Source: Aquincola sp.
Lineage (GTDB): Bacteria; Pseudomonadota; Gammaproteobacteria; Burkholderiales; Burkholderiaceae_C
Assembly (NCBI GenBank): GCA_022841885.1
Contig: JALHQP010000012.1
Span: 1 to 56,087, forward strand
Direction: 5' to 3'
DNA length: 56,087 nt
Shown here: piece after piece, positions 32,648 to 41,061 of the stretch
How the letters are laid out: each line of letters starts with the position of its first letter
How positions within the stretch are numbered: the first letter of the stretch is position 1
Notes under the pieces: generated by a model
The model's input: only the letters and a program-made list of their open reading frames with translations
Database searches by the model: none
Told to the model about the DNA's origin: nothing
Made by a program: the position numbers and the translations under genes

Positions 32648-33115
32648 GTGAACCGCATCGCCCTGACGCTGGCCCTCGCCGCTGCACCCCTGGCCCTGTC
32701 CTGGGCCGCCGAGACCAAACTCGTGGCCGCTGCCGCCTCGGCGCCGGTGCCCAAGGTCGTGCAAGGGGTCCGTCTGGCCGGCCTGTGCAATACCTGCGCC
32801 GTGGTCACGAACGTCAAGAGCGAACGCCGACAGGGCGATGCGAGTGGCGTCGGCGCAGTCGGCGGCGCGGTGGCGGGTGGCGTGGTCGGCAAGAGCACCA
32901 CCGACAGCACGGTGGGCACGGTGGGCGGTGCCGCCATCGGCGGCATCCTCGGCCACCAGATCGAGAAGCGTGCCAAGAGCCACCGCGTCTGGATCACCAC
33001 CGTGACGATGAAGGACGGCAGCGTGCGCAAGTTCGAGACCGGCAGCAACACCGCCTGGAAGACCGGCTCGGTGGTCGATGTCGGCAGCGACAACAAGCTG
33101 GCGCTGCGCAAGTGA
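32648..33115 (+). CDS. Glycine-zipper envelope protein
   Basis: 155-residue exported protein from a GTG start at 32648 with ribosome site AAGGAGAC; an ATG at 32624 precedes that site. A signal peptide (ALTLALAAAPLALSWAA) is followed by a CNTC pair and a glycine zipper (GAVGGAVAGGVVGK, GGAAIGGILGHQIEKRAK), as in 17-kDa antigen-like or SlyB-like outer-membrane proteins. The C-terminus is beta-rich (HRVWITTVTMKDGSVRKF). It overlaps the next gene by 4 bases (GTGA). Confidence 0.75.
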   Translation: MNRIALTLALAAAPLALSWAAETKLVAAAASAPVPKVVQGVRLAGLCNTCAVVTNVKSERRQGDASGVGAVGGAVAGGVVGKSTTDSTVGTVGGAAIGGILGHQIEKRAKSHRVWITTVTMKDGSVRKFETGSNTAWKTGSVVDVGSDNKLALRK

Positions 33116-33942
33116 CGCCGCACCTCGCGCTGACCGCGGCCCTGGTCGCGAGCCTTGCCGGCGTCGTTTTCGCCGACGACGACCGCCGCCGCGGCGACCG
33201 CAAGGAGGAGTTCCGGGACGGCCCGTGCAAGGTCGAGCGCGAATGGAAGGGCAACGGCGACTACAAGGAAGAGCGCAAGTGCGACGACGGTCGCGACCGC
33301 TACCGTGGCCGCAAGACGGTGCACTGGGAGGGTCCCTGCAAGGTCGAGCGCGAGTGGAAGGGCAACGGCGACTACAAGGAAGAGCGCAAGTGCCAGTCGC
33401 GTCGCGACGACGATGACGACCACGGCCGTCGCAGTCGCCCACACCCGGTGGTGGTGGTGCCCGCGCCGGTGTATCCGCCGTGGGTGGTGGTCGAGCGCGG
33501 CGAACCGATCTACCGGCCGGGCCGCGAGCCGGCGCCGCCGCGCGGGCCGGTGCGCCAATGCCAGAGCGAGGCCGTGGGCCGCGTGCTCGGCGGTGTGGCC
33601 GGTGCGGTGATCGGCAACCAGATCGGCAAGGACAGCGGCGCGCGCGCGGCCACCACGATCGGTGGTGCGGTGATCGGCGTCCTGATCGGCGGCGAGATCG
33701 GGCGCCGCATCGACCAGGACGACCAGGCCTGCATCGCGCATGCGCTCGAGTTCGGCGCCGTCGGCCAGCGTGTGGCCTGGGCCTCGAGTGGCGTGCAATA
33801 CGCCGTCGTGCCGGGCCGCGCGGCGCCGCGCGGCAGCATGCATTGCCGGCCCTACGAGGTGGAGGTGCTGACCGACGCCGGCTGGCGCCGCAGCAAGGCC
33901 ACCGCCTGCCGGCGCGCCGATGGGGTCTGGGTCGCCAGCTGA
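33112..33942 (+). CDS. Exported glycine-zipper protein with tandem basic/acidic repeats
   Basis: 276 residues from a GTG at 33112 that overlaps the previous stop. After a signal peptide (LALTAALVASLAGVVFA) come two copies of a 21-residue unit starting GPCKVEREWKGNGDY, 37 residues apart. A basic and Pro/Val-rich linker (PHPVVVVPAPVYPPW) follows. The second half is a glycine zipper (GRVLGGVAGAVIGNQIGKD, GGAVIGVLIGGEIGRRID) and the DDQACIAHALE motif of 17-kDa surface antigens. It probably sits at the outer membrane. The repeats are not a family I recognise. Confidence 0.75.
   Translation: MTPHLALTAALVASLAGVVFADDDRRRGDRKEEFRDGPCKVEREWKGNGDYKEERKCDDGRDRYRGRKTVHWEGPCKVEREWKGNGDYKEERKCQSRRDDDDDHGRRSRPHPVVVVPAPVYPPWVVVERGEPIYRPGREPAPPRGPVRQCQSEAVGRVLGGVAGAVIGNQIGKDSGARAATTIGGAVIGVLIGGEIGRRIDQDDQACIAHALEFGAVGQRVAWASSGVQYAVVPGRAAPRGSMHCRPYEVEVLTDAGWRRSKATACRRADGVWVAS
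33220..33393 (+). repeat. Two 63-bp in-frame tandem repeats
   Basis: Copies at 33220-33282 and 33331-33393, period 111 bases. They differ at only three positions (gcccg/gtccc at the start and gaatgg/gagtgg), all silent: the encoded 21 residues, GPCKVEREW...EERKC, are identical. The 48-base spacer between copies has diverged. This looks like a recent internal duplication kept under protein-level selection. Confidence 0.85.
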
Positions 33943-33966
33943 GACGGCGCGGCCTGGCCTGGCGCG

Positions 33967-34524
33967 TCAGCGCGCGCGGGCGCGCAACTCCCACACCCAG
34001 GCCGGCGGCACGTTGCGCCACACGACGTCCAGGCGCTGCCAGCGCAGGCTGCCGCCCAGGCGCAGGTCGAAGGGCACGCGCGGCTGGTAGGTGTACTGGA
34101 TCAGGCGGTGCGACGAGTTGGCGAGCAGGCAACGCTCGATGGCCAGGCTGCTGCGCAGGCGCAGACGCAGCGGCAGCGAGCGGAAGGGCAGCGAGGACAC
34201 CAGCGCGGTGGGTCCCGCATGCGCCGGCAGTTCGCGCAGCACCCGGTGCGCCGGCGCGACGCGCACCTCGACGTGCGGAAAACGTTCGCGCAGCTGATCG
34301 GCGAGCAGGGCGTCGAGTTCGACGGCCAGCGTGGGTACGTGCGGATGGTGATCGCACAGCGCCTCGGTGATCGCGCCGGTACCTGCCCCGAGTTCGATCA
34401 GTCGCTCGGCACCTTGGGCCGCGCGCGCCATCGCGTCGGCGAGGTGGCGCGACGAGGGCAGGATCGCCCCGACCGTGCTGGGACGGGCGGCGGCGACGAG
34501 CATGAAGGCGGCAGCGCGCAACAT
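33967..34524 (-). CDS. SAM-dependent methyltransferase (PmtA/rRNA dimethylase-like)
   Basis: 185-residue Rossmann methyltransferase. Motif I is LIELGAGTGAITEAL (about 42-56), the acidic loop is AVELDALL, and the catalytic-region motif reads VSSLPFRSLP. The SSLPF form in place of NPPY resembles phospholipid N-methyltransferases (PmtA) and KsgA-like proteins. The N-terminal STVGAILPSSRHLADAMA is also typical of the PmtA group. It has no signal peptide. The substrate is unproven; phosphatidylethanolamine is the leading guess. Confidence 0.75.
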   Translation of the reverse strand: MLRAAAFMLVAAARPSTVGAILPSSRHLADAMARAAQGAERLIELGAGTGAITEALCDHHPHVPTLAVELDALLADQLRERFPHVEVRVAPAHRVLRELPAHAGPTALVSSLPFRSLPLRLRLRSSLAIERCLLANSSHRLIQYTYQPRVPFDLRLGGSLRWQRLDVVWRNVPPAWVWELRARAR

Positions 34525-34564
34525 GGAGCCTCAGGCAGTGGGCGCGACTGTACCGGGTTCGGCC

Positions 34565-36784
34565 TCAGGCAGCTGTCACCGGCTGTGCGCGCCCCGCACG
34601 CCAATGCCAGGCCAGGACCAGCAGCACCAGCGGCGCCGCCACCGCGGTCACGCCAGGGTGGCCGAAGATCAGCGACAGCGACAGCAGGTTCAGCGCCACG
34701 AAGGCCATGCGCCCGATCGTGCGCCCGGCGTAGCCGGTGTAGGCCGCGCCCAGGCCGAGGATCGCGACGATGCTGCCGACGAGCGCGACGAGGAACTGGC
34801 CCCAGCTGAAGTCGATGAACAGCAGCGCCGGCGTGTAGACGAAGGCGAAGGGCACGAGGGCCTTGCCCATCGACAGGCGAAACGCCGTCATGCCGGTGCG
34901 CATCGGTTCGCTGCGCGCGATGCCCGCGGCCGCGAACGCAGCCAGCGCCACCGGCGGCGTCACGTCGGCCAGCACGCCGTAGTAGAAGACGAAGAAGTGC
35001 GTCGCCAGTTGCGGCACACCCAGCTGCGCCAGCGCGGGGGCGACGATCGAGGCCAGGATGATGTAGGTCGGCGTCGTCGGCACGCCCGAGCCCATGATGA
35101 TGCAGGCGATGGCGGTGAACAGCAGGCCGAACAGGATCGTCAGCTGGTTGAGCGCGAACCAGCCCAGAGGGTCGAGCGCGTGCAGCGCGGCCGCGGCGGT
35201 GCCCGACAGGTCGATCACGAAGGCCGAGAACTTGAAGCCCATGCCCGTGAGCGTGGTGATGCCCAGCACGAAGCCCACGCAGGCGCAGGCCGCTCCGATG
35301 CCCAGCGCCGACTTGGCACCCATCTCGAAGCCCTGGATCAGCGCGCGCGGCGTGATCGCCAGGCCGGTCATGCCCTTGCCCAGCGGGCCGATCAGCTTCG
35401 GGATCCACGAGCAGGCCACCGTCAGCGAGATGCCCCAGAAGGCCGCGAGGAAGGGCGTGTACTGCATCAGCAGCAGCGTCACCATCACCACCAGCGGGAT
35501 GAACAGGTGCCAGCTGCTCTTGAGCACAAGCGCCAGGTTCGGGATCTCCTCCGGCGGCATGCCGGCGAGCTTCAGGCGCTTGGCCTCCAGGTGCACCATC
35601 CACAGGATCGCGAGGTAGTGCAGTGCAGCCGGCACGATGGCCACCAGGATCAGCTGGTTGTACGGGATGCCCAGCGTCTCGGCCATGATGAAGGCGGCCG
35701 CGCCCATGATCGGCGGCGTCACCTGGCCGCCGCACGACGCGCTGGCCTCCACCGCGCCGGCGAAGCGCGGCGAGAAGCCGACGCGCTTCATCAACGGGAT
35801 CGTCATCACGCCGGTGGTCACAGTGTTGGCGATCGCCGAGCCCGAGATCATCCCGAACAGGCCCGAGGACACCACGCTTACCTTGGCCGGCCCGCCGGCA
35901 AAGCGCCCGGCCGCGATGGTGGCCAGGTTGACGAACAGCTGCCCGAGGCCGGTGAGCTGGGCCATGATGCCGAACAGCACGAAGTGGAAGACGAAGGTCG
36001 CCACCACCCCGACCGGGATGCCGTAGATGCCCTCGGTGCCCTTGTACAGGTGCGCCACCACGCGCGGCACCGAGTAGCCGCGGTGCGCCAGCCCGCCGGG
36101 CAGGTAGGGGCCGAAGATGCCATACAGCACGGTCACCACCGCCAGCAGCGGCAGGAAGATGCCCATCGTGCGCCGCGTGGCCTCGATCACCATCGCGATC
36201 GCGATCACGCCGAACATCAGGTCCACCGGCGTGTGCTGGCCCGGGCGTTCGATGAAGATGCCGTCGAAGAACAGCAGCAGGTACAGCGAGAAGCTCGAGG
36301 CCAGCGCGGCAAAGATCCAGTCGCGCCAGGGAATGTGCTTGTGGCTGCCGTCGTAGGCCTTGAACGGCAGCGACAGGCAGGCAATGGCCAGCAGCACCGC
36401 GAAGAACACTGCCTGTGCGCCGGCAGGCATGTCGCTGCCGAGCGATCGCACGAGGCTGACACCCATCACCAGGTAGAACAGCGCCAGCCCGGCGGAGACG
36501 ATCCACTCCCACGGCCCGGGCAGGCGGTGCTGGCGCGGGAACACCAGGAAGCACAACCCGAGCACCACTGACAGGTGGATCGCGCGGTGGGCGATCTCGT
36601 TGTGCAGGCCGAAGCCCGCGGTGTAGTAGTGCCAACCCGACAGCGCGACCGCGATCACGGTCACGATGCCGGCCGACAGGCCGACCAGGCGGCGGAAGTT
36701 CGACTCGGGGTCGAACTGCTCGATCAGGCGGTCGACCTCGTCCTGGTCGGGCGTCTCGGGCGGCTGGGCGGTGTGGGTGGTCAT
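34565..36784 (-). CDS. TRAP transporter permease, fused 4TM/12TM (TAXI type)
   Basis: 739-residue inner-membrane protein in which the small (DctQ-like) and large (DctM-like) TRAP subunits are fused, with many hydrophobic helices. DctM-type marks include SGLFGMISGSAIANTVTTG, VEASASCGGQVTPPIMGAAA and IMGSGVPTTPTYIILA. It uses an ion gradient to import a carboxylate delivered by the TAXI binding protein encoded two genes upstream. Its start overlaps the stop of the DUF1850 gene (ATGA at 36781-36784). Confidence 0.93.
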   Translation of the reverse strand: MTTHTAQPPETPDQDEVDRLIEQFDPESNFRRLVGLSAGIVTVIAVALSGWHYYTAGFGLHNEIAHRAIHLSVVLGLCFLVFPRQHRLPGPWEWIVSAGLALFYLVMGVSLVRSLGSDMPAGAQAVFFAVLLAIACLSLPFKAYDGSHKHIPWRDWIFAALASSFSLYLLLFFDGIFIERPGQHTPVDLMFGVIAIAMVIEATRRTMGIFLPLLAVVTVLYGIFGPYLPGGLAHRGYSVPRVVAHLYKGTEGIYGIPVGVVATFVFHFVLFGIMAQLTGLGQLFVNLATIAAGRFAGGPAKVSVVSSGLFGMISGSAIANTVTTGVMTIPLMKRVGFSPRFAGAVEASASCGGQVTPPIMGAAAFIMAETLGIPYNQLILVAIVPAALHYLAILWMVHLEAKRLKLAGMPPEEIPNLALVLKSSWHLFIPLVVMVTLLLMQYTPFLAAFWGISLTVACSWIPKLIGPLGKGMTGLAITPRALIQGFEMGAKSALGIGAACACVGFVLGITTLTGMGFKFSAFVIDLSGTAAAALHALDPLGWFALNQLTILFGLLFTAIACIIMGSGVPTTPTYIILASIVAPALAQLGVPQLATHFFVFYYGVLADVTPPVALAAFAAAGIARSEPMRTGMTAFRLSMGKALVPFAFVYTPALLFIDFSWGQFLVALVGSIVAILGLGAAYTGYAGRTIGRMAFVALNLLSLSLIFGHPGVTAVAAPLVLLVLAWHWRAGRAQPVTAA

Positions 36785-37254
36785 GAGGCGCTGGGGGCCG
36801 GGCAGCCGCGGACGAAGATCTCGATCGCCTGCGCGCTCAGGGTGGCAAGCGGCAACTCGCGCCCGGCGAGCACGATGCGCATGCGCTGCTGTGACAACGG
36901 GCGCACGACCAGGGGATCGACGGCGCGGTTGAGCGTGAGGCGCCAGCCGTTGCCATCGCGTTGCAGCGTTTCGCCCTGGCCGGCCGCGTGCGGCAGGCCG
37001 TAGCCCTCGCCTTCGAAGCGTTCTTCGATCAGGTGGGGGACAGGCGTGAAGCGGTAGCGGTCGACCACCGTCGTGCCGAGCACCGAATGCTCGAAGGCGA
37101 TGCGCAGCTCGGGGGTTGCCGCGTCGAGCGGCAGGCGCTTCAGTTCAGCGCCGCTGCGGTGCTCGCGCAGCACGGCCTCGCAGGCCGCGGCGTTCGCGAC
37201 GCCGGCCAGCAGCAGGCACGCCACCGTCGCGGCAGCGTGCCGCCAGCATGTCAC
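36781..37254 (-). CDS. DUF1850 family protein
   Basis: 157-residue exported protein from a GTG at 37254 that overlaps the stop of the binding-protein gene (GTGA). The signal segment is AAATVACLLLAGVANAA. The DUF1850 domain shows FEHSVLGTTVVDRYRFTP and FEGEGYGLPHAAGQGE. This family is regularly placed between TAXI binding protein and fused TRAP permease, so an accessory role in uptake is inferred. An ATG-started longer frame upstream is antisense noise over the binding-protein gene. Confidence 0.85.
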   Translation of the reverse strand: MTCWRHAAATVACLLLAGVANAAACEAVLREHRSGAELKRLPLDAATPELRIAFEHSVLGTTVVDRYRFTPVPHLIEERFEGEGYGLPHAAGQGETLQRDGNGWRLTLNRAVDPLVVRPLSQQRMRIVLAGRELPLATLSAQAIEIFVRGCPAPSAS

Positions 37255-38219
37255 TTCGCGACGCCCTTTTCCTTGAAGTACTTCAGCGCGCCCGGGTGCA
37301 ACGGCGCGGTGCCCACGGCCAGCGCGGTGCCGAGCGTGATGTTCTTGCCCTGCACATGCACCTGGCCCATGATGGCCGTGTTCTCGTACAGCGCCTTGGT
37401 CACTTCGTAGGCCACGGCCTCGGGCACCGCGTCGTGTGCGGTCCACACCGCCATCACCGCGAGCGTGGGCACCGCGGCCGTCTGGCCCTTGTAAGTGTTG
37501 GCCGGCAGCGGCACCTCGGCGTAGTAGGGTTGCTGCTTGCGCAGTTCGGCGATTTCGGGGCCCGACAGCGGGATCACCTTCAGCGCGTGGCTCTGCGCGA
37601 AGTCGGTCACCGCGGCGGTGGGCACGCCGGCGGTGATCAGCGTGGCGTGCAGGTTGCCGTCCTTGATCTTGTCGACGGCCTGCGTGAACGAAGACAGGTC
37701 CTCCTTCACGTCGGCGCGGGTCATGCCGTAGACCTTGAGCAGGTCGGTCAGCAGCTGGTACTGGCCCGAGCCGGGCGAGCCCGAGGACACGGTCTTGCCC
37801 TTGAGGTCGCGCACGCTGTTGATGCCCATGTCGGCGCGCGTGATCAGCTGCACCGTCTCGGGGTAGAGCGCGCCGAGCGCGCGCAGGTTCTTCAGCGCCG
37901 CGCCCTGGAACTGACCCGTGCCGTTGTAGGCCGCGTCGAGGATGTCAGCGGCCACGAAGGCCGACTCGATCTCCTTGTTGCCCAACAGCTTGGCGTTGCC
38001 CACCGAGGCGCCGGCGGCCTCGGCGGTGGCGCTGATCTTTTGGCCGCCGACCGTTGCCTTGTTGGAGATCAGCTGCGCCAGCATGCCGCCCAGCGGGTAG
38101 TAGGTGCCGCCGGTGCCGCCGGTGGCGATGCCGAAGAACAGGCGCTGCTGCGCGACGGCGGCGGTGGCCAGCGTGGCGGCCGCAGCCACGGCGACGATGA
38201 ACTTCCAGCTTGCTTTCAT
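37251..38219 (-). CDS. TAXI-family TRAP solute-binding protein
   Basis: 322-residue periplasmic binding protein, first gene of the TRAP operon. The signal peptide is FIVAVAAAATLATAAVAQ, and the mature start FFGIATGGTGGTYYPLGG is the TAXI-family mark. Further family stretches are LKGKTVSSGSPGSG and TAHDAVPEAVAYEVTKALYE. Known members bind glutamate, 2-oxoglutarate or other dicarboxylates; the ligand here is not known. It lies 110 bases from the divergent FAD oxidase, which may act on the imported compound. Confidence 0.92.
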   Translation of the reverse strand: MKASWKFIVAVAAAATLATAAVAQQRLFFGIATGGTGGTYYPLGGMLAQLISNKATVGGQKISATAEAAGASVGNAKLLGNKEIESAFVAADILDAAYNGTGQFQGAALKNLRALGALYPETVQLITRADMGINSVRDLKGKTVSSGSPGSGQYQLLTDLLKVYGMTRADVKEDLSSFTQAVDKIKDGNLHATLITAGVPTAAVTDFAQSHALKVIPLSGPEIAELRKQQPYYAEVPLPANTYKGQTAAVPTLAVMAVWTAHDAVPEAVAYEVTKALYENTAIMGQVHVQGKNITLGTALAVGTAPLHPGALKYFKEKGVAK

Positions 38220-38329
38220 GCGATGGGCTCCTGAAGCGGTGTGAGGGCGTTGCAAGGTCGCGACCATACCCCCGCACGAACACCCCGGCCCATTCAGACT
38301 TGCCCTCAGGGCGCAGCGACAATGCGCCG

Positions 38330-39514
38330 ATGGCCAGCCATGACGTGATCGTGATCGGCGCCGGCGTGATCGGCGCGTCGGTGGCCTGGCACCTCGCGGC
38401 GCTCGGCGCGAAGAACGTGCTGGTGCTCGACCGCGGCCAGGTGGGCGAGGGCACGAGCTCGCAGTCCAGCGGCATCCTGCGCACGCACTACTCGGTGCCG
38501 AGCAACGTGGCGCTGGCGCGCGCCTCGTGGTCGGTGTTCGAGCGTTTTGCCGAGTACTTGGCTGACGAAGAGGCCTCGGCCGGGTTGGTGAAGTGCGGCT
38601 ACCTGATCGCGGCACCCGAGGGCGAACGCCTGGCCGCATTGCGTGCCTCGCTCGATCATCAACGCGCCAGCGGCATCCCGGTTCGGCTTCTCGACGCCGC
38701 CGAGGCGGCGTCACTGCTGCCGATCGCGCGCTTCGACGACGCGGCGCTGATCGGCTTCGAACCCGAGGCCGGCTTTGCCGACGCCTACCTCGTGGCCAGC
38801 GCGTTCGCGCGCGGCGCGCGCCGGCGCGGCGTGCAGTTGCGCACCGGGGTCGAAGTGCAAGGCCTGCTGCGCGAGGGCGATCGCGTCGTGGGCGTGCGCA
38901 CCGCGCAGGGCGACGTTCACGCCGGCACCGTGGTCAGCGCGCAGAACATCTGGAGCGCCGAGCTCGCGGCCTGGAGCGGCGTGCCGATGCCCGTCAAGGC
39001 CGAGCGCCACCGCGTGCTGGCACTGCAGGGCGAGCCGGCCTACACGCCGGCGATGCCGGTGTTCAAGGACCTCGGCTCGCCGGGCATGCTGTACTGCCGC
39101 AGCTACGGCGGGCGGCAGATGCTGGTGTCCGAAGGCACGGCTGGCGAGCTGCTCGACGCGCCGGACAACCAGCAGGGCGACGTGTCGATGGATCTGGTGG
39201 CCGAGATCGGCGCGCAGGTCGCCGAGCGCTTCCCGAGCTACGACACGGCCGGGCTCGCGTCGAGCTGGACCGGCGTGTACGACGTGACGCCCGACTGGAA
39301 CCCGGTGCTCGGCCCGGTGCCGACGCTGCCCGGCCTCGTCGTGGCCTTCGGCTTCTCGGGCCATGGCTTCAAGCTCTCGCCGGCCGTCGGGCGCGCGATT
39401 GCGCAGACCGTGCTGGGCCAGCCGACGGAGGTGTCGCTGGCGCCCTACTCGATCGAGCGCTTCGGCCGCGGCGAGCTGCTCACCGGCCTGTACGGGCAGG
39501 GCGCGGTGTCCTGA
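38330..39514 (+). CDS. DAO-family FAD-dependent oxidoreductase
   Basis: 394-residue amino-acid or amine oxidase/dehydrogenase of the DAO fold (sarcosine oxidase beta, glycine oxidase, DadA relatives). The dinucleotide site is GAGVIG at 10-15, the FAD stretch GTSSQSSGILRTHYSVPSN, and the C-terminal GFSGHGFKLSPAVGRAIA is very like the sarcosine oxidase / N-methyl amino-acid group. The start at 38330 follows a non-coding stretch. It is divergent from the TRAP operon, so an imported amino acid or N-methyl compound is a reasonable but unproven substrate. Confidence 0.87.
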   Translation: MASHDVIVIGAGVIGASVAWHLAALGAKNVLVLDRGQVGEGTSSQSSGILRTHYSVPSNVALARASWSVFERFAEYLADEEASAGLVKCGYLIAAPEGERLAALRASLDHQRASGIPVRLLDAAEAASLLPIARFDDAALIGFEPEAGFADAYLVASAFARGARRRGVQLRTGVEVQGLLREGDRVVGVRTAQGDVHAGTVVSAQNIWSAELAAWSGVPMPVKAERHRVLALQGEPAYTPAMPVFKDLGSPGMLYCRSYGGRQMLVSEGTAGELLDAPDNQQGDVSMDLVAEIGAQVAERFPSYDTAGLASSWTGVYDVTPDWNPVLGPVPTLPGLVVAFGFSGHGFKLSPAVGRAIAQTVLGQPTEVSLAPYSIERFGRGELLTGLYGQGAVS

Positions 39515-39515
39515 G

Positions 39516-40058
39516 TCAGCGCTTGGCCTGCACGGCCAGCTGCTCGACCACCTTCAAGGTGTTCGCGACATGCCCGTCCGGGTTGCTGTCGCGAAACGCG
39601 TAGGCGATCCTGCCGTCGCGCGCGATCACGTAGGAGATGCGATCGGCCATGTCGGGGCGCGTGGCGATCTGCGCATCGTAGGCGCGGATCACCTGCGCCT
39701 TGGCGTCGGCCGCCACCGCGAACTTGCTGCGGCAGGCCTCGACCGAGAAGCGCTTCAAGGTCTCGATGTCGTCGTTGGACACGCCGATCACCGTGGCGCC
39801 GTGCTTCGCGAAGCGTTCGCTGGCCTCGGCGAACTGGTTGGCCTCGTACGTGCAGCCCGAGGTGAAGGCCTTGGGGTAGAAGTACAGCACCACCGGCCCC
39901 TTGGCCAGCGCGTCGGCGAGCTGGAAGCGGAAGGTCTGGCCGCCGAGTGCGGCGTCGGCGCTGAACGGCGGCGCGGCGTCGCCGGGTTTCAGCGCGGCCT
40001 GCGCCGCGAACGCGGCGGCGGCCAGGATCAGCGCGGTGGCAAGGCGGGACGGCGTCAT
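39516..40058 (-). CDS. Exported Bcp-type peroxiredoxin
   Basis: 180-residue peroxiredoxin with a Sec signal peptide (ATALILAAAAFAAQAA), unlike cytoplasmic Bcp. The peroxidatic Cys69 is in YPKAFTSGCTYEA; Cys109 in SVEACRSKF could be the resolving cysteine. Its stop is 1 base from the oxidase stop, tail to tail. A periplasmic peroxidase beside an FAD oxidase may deal with hydrogen peroxide, but the oxidase is expected in the cytoplasm, so I do not press the link. Confidence 0.88.
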   Translation of the reverse strand: MTPSRLATALILAAAAFAAQAALKPGDAAPPFSADAALGGQTFRFQLADALAKGPVVLYFYPKAFTSGCTYEANQFAEASERFAKHGATVIGVSNDDIETLKRFSVEACRSKFAVAADAKAQVIRAYDAQIATRPDMADRISYVIARDGRIAYAFRDSNPDGHVANTLKVVEQLAVQAKR

Positions 40059-40178
40059 CGCGTTCTCCGGTGACAGTTGCTCCGAGTGTGCCAGCGCCGA
40101 TCAACCCCTCGGTGCGACTGCCCATTGCCAAGGCCGGGCGGTTCGGGATACTCGGCCGCTTGCCCTGCGCATGACCCG

Positions 40179-41030
40179 ATGACCTCGCCCGCCAGCGACC
40201 TTTCGCCGATGCTCGATCTTGCGATCCGCGCCGCGCGGGCCGCGGCCGCGGTGATCCGGCGCGCGGCCGCCAGCCCCGACGCGCTCGACGTGCGCGCCAA
40301 GCGGCCGAACGACTTCGTGACCCAGGTCGACCTGGCGTCCGAACGGATCATCGTCGACACCCTGCTCGCCGCCTGCCCGCAGCACGCGGTGCGCAGCGAG
40401 GAGTCGGGCGAACCGCATGGCGCGCCCGGCGCCGACCACGAGTGGATCGTCGACCCGATCGACGGCACCAACAACTTCATCCACGGCTACCCGAACTACG
40501 CGGTCAGCATCGCGCTCGCGGTGCGCGGCCGCGTCGAGGTGGGTGTGGTGATGGACGTGACGCGCGACGAACTCTTCAGCGCCGAGCGCGGCCAGGGCGC
40601 CTGGCTCGGTGCGCAGCGCCTCGCGGTGTCGCGGCGCGCGACGCTGGCCGAGGCCATGGTCGCCAACACCGTGCCGGTGCGGCCCGGCCTGCCTTTCGAG
40701 CGCCACATGGCGATGATCGCCACCGTGATCGGCCAGGTCAGCGCCCTGCGCCGCTCGGGCTCGGCCGCGATCGACCTGGCCTGGGTCGCCGCCGGCCGCT
40801 GCGATGCGATGTTCGACCGCGGCCTCAACGCCTGGGACGTGGCCGCCGGTGCGTTGCTCATTCAAGAGGCGGGCGGCTTGGTCAGCACCTTCACGGGTGG
40901 TGCCGACTTCGTCGAGGCGCGCGAGTGCCTGGCTGCCAACCCGGCGCTGCACGCGGCGCTGGCGCGGACACTGCAGCCCTTTGCCGCGCTCCCCGCGCAA
41001 GGCGCGGCACCCTCATCGTCCTGTCACTGA
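40179..41030 (+). CDS. Inositol monophosphatase family protein
   Basis: 283-residue Mg-dependent phosphatase of the IMPase/FBPase superfamily. The metal site is Glu74 (SEESG), Asp92 and Asp95 (WIVDPIDGTNNFIHGYP) and Asp220 (NAWDVAAGALLIQEAGG), all intact. The start is uncertain: ATG 40179 or 40209 (MLDLAIRAAR, where homology normally begins). It is the SuhB-like group, so inositol phosphate, other sugar phosphates or an RNA-associated role are possible. It lies 31 bases before the sugar ABC operon and is probably cotranscribed, which favours a sugar phosphate. Confidence 0.88.
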   Translation: MTSPASDLSPMLDLAIRAARAAAAVIRRAAASPDALDVRAKRPNDFVTQVDLASERIIVDTLLAACPQHAVRSEESGEPHGAPGADHEWIVDPIDGTNNFIHGYPNYAVSIALAVRGRVEVGVVMDVTRDELFSAERGQGAWLGAQRLAVSRRATLAEAMVANTVPVRPGLPFERHMAMIATVIGQVSALRRSGSAAIDLAWVAAGRCDAMFDRGLNAWDVAAGALLIQEAGGLVSTFTGGADFVEARECLAANPALHAALARTLQPFAALPAQGAAPSSSCH

Positions 41031-41061
41031 AGCGTCGCAGACTGCTGCGCTTTCGCCGTCC

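Noticed and set aside
34398-36635. 745-codon frame overlapping the TRAP permease on the same strand
   Set aside because: It is another frame of the permease gene, arginine- and glycine-rich, without membrane helices.
41031-41061. Small hairpin CGCAG-ACTG-CTGCG before the ABC ATPase gene as a terminator
   Set aside because: The stem has only five pairs and no T-run, and the gap of 31 bases suggests a continuous transcript.
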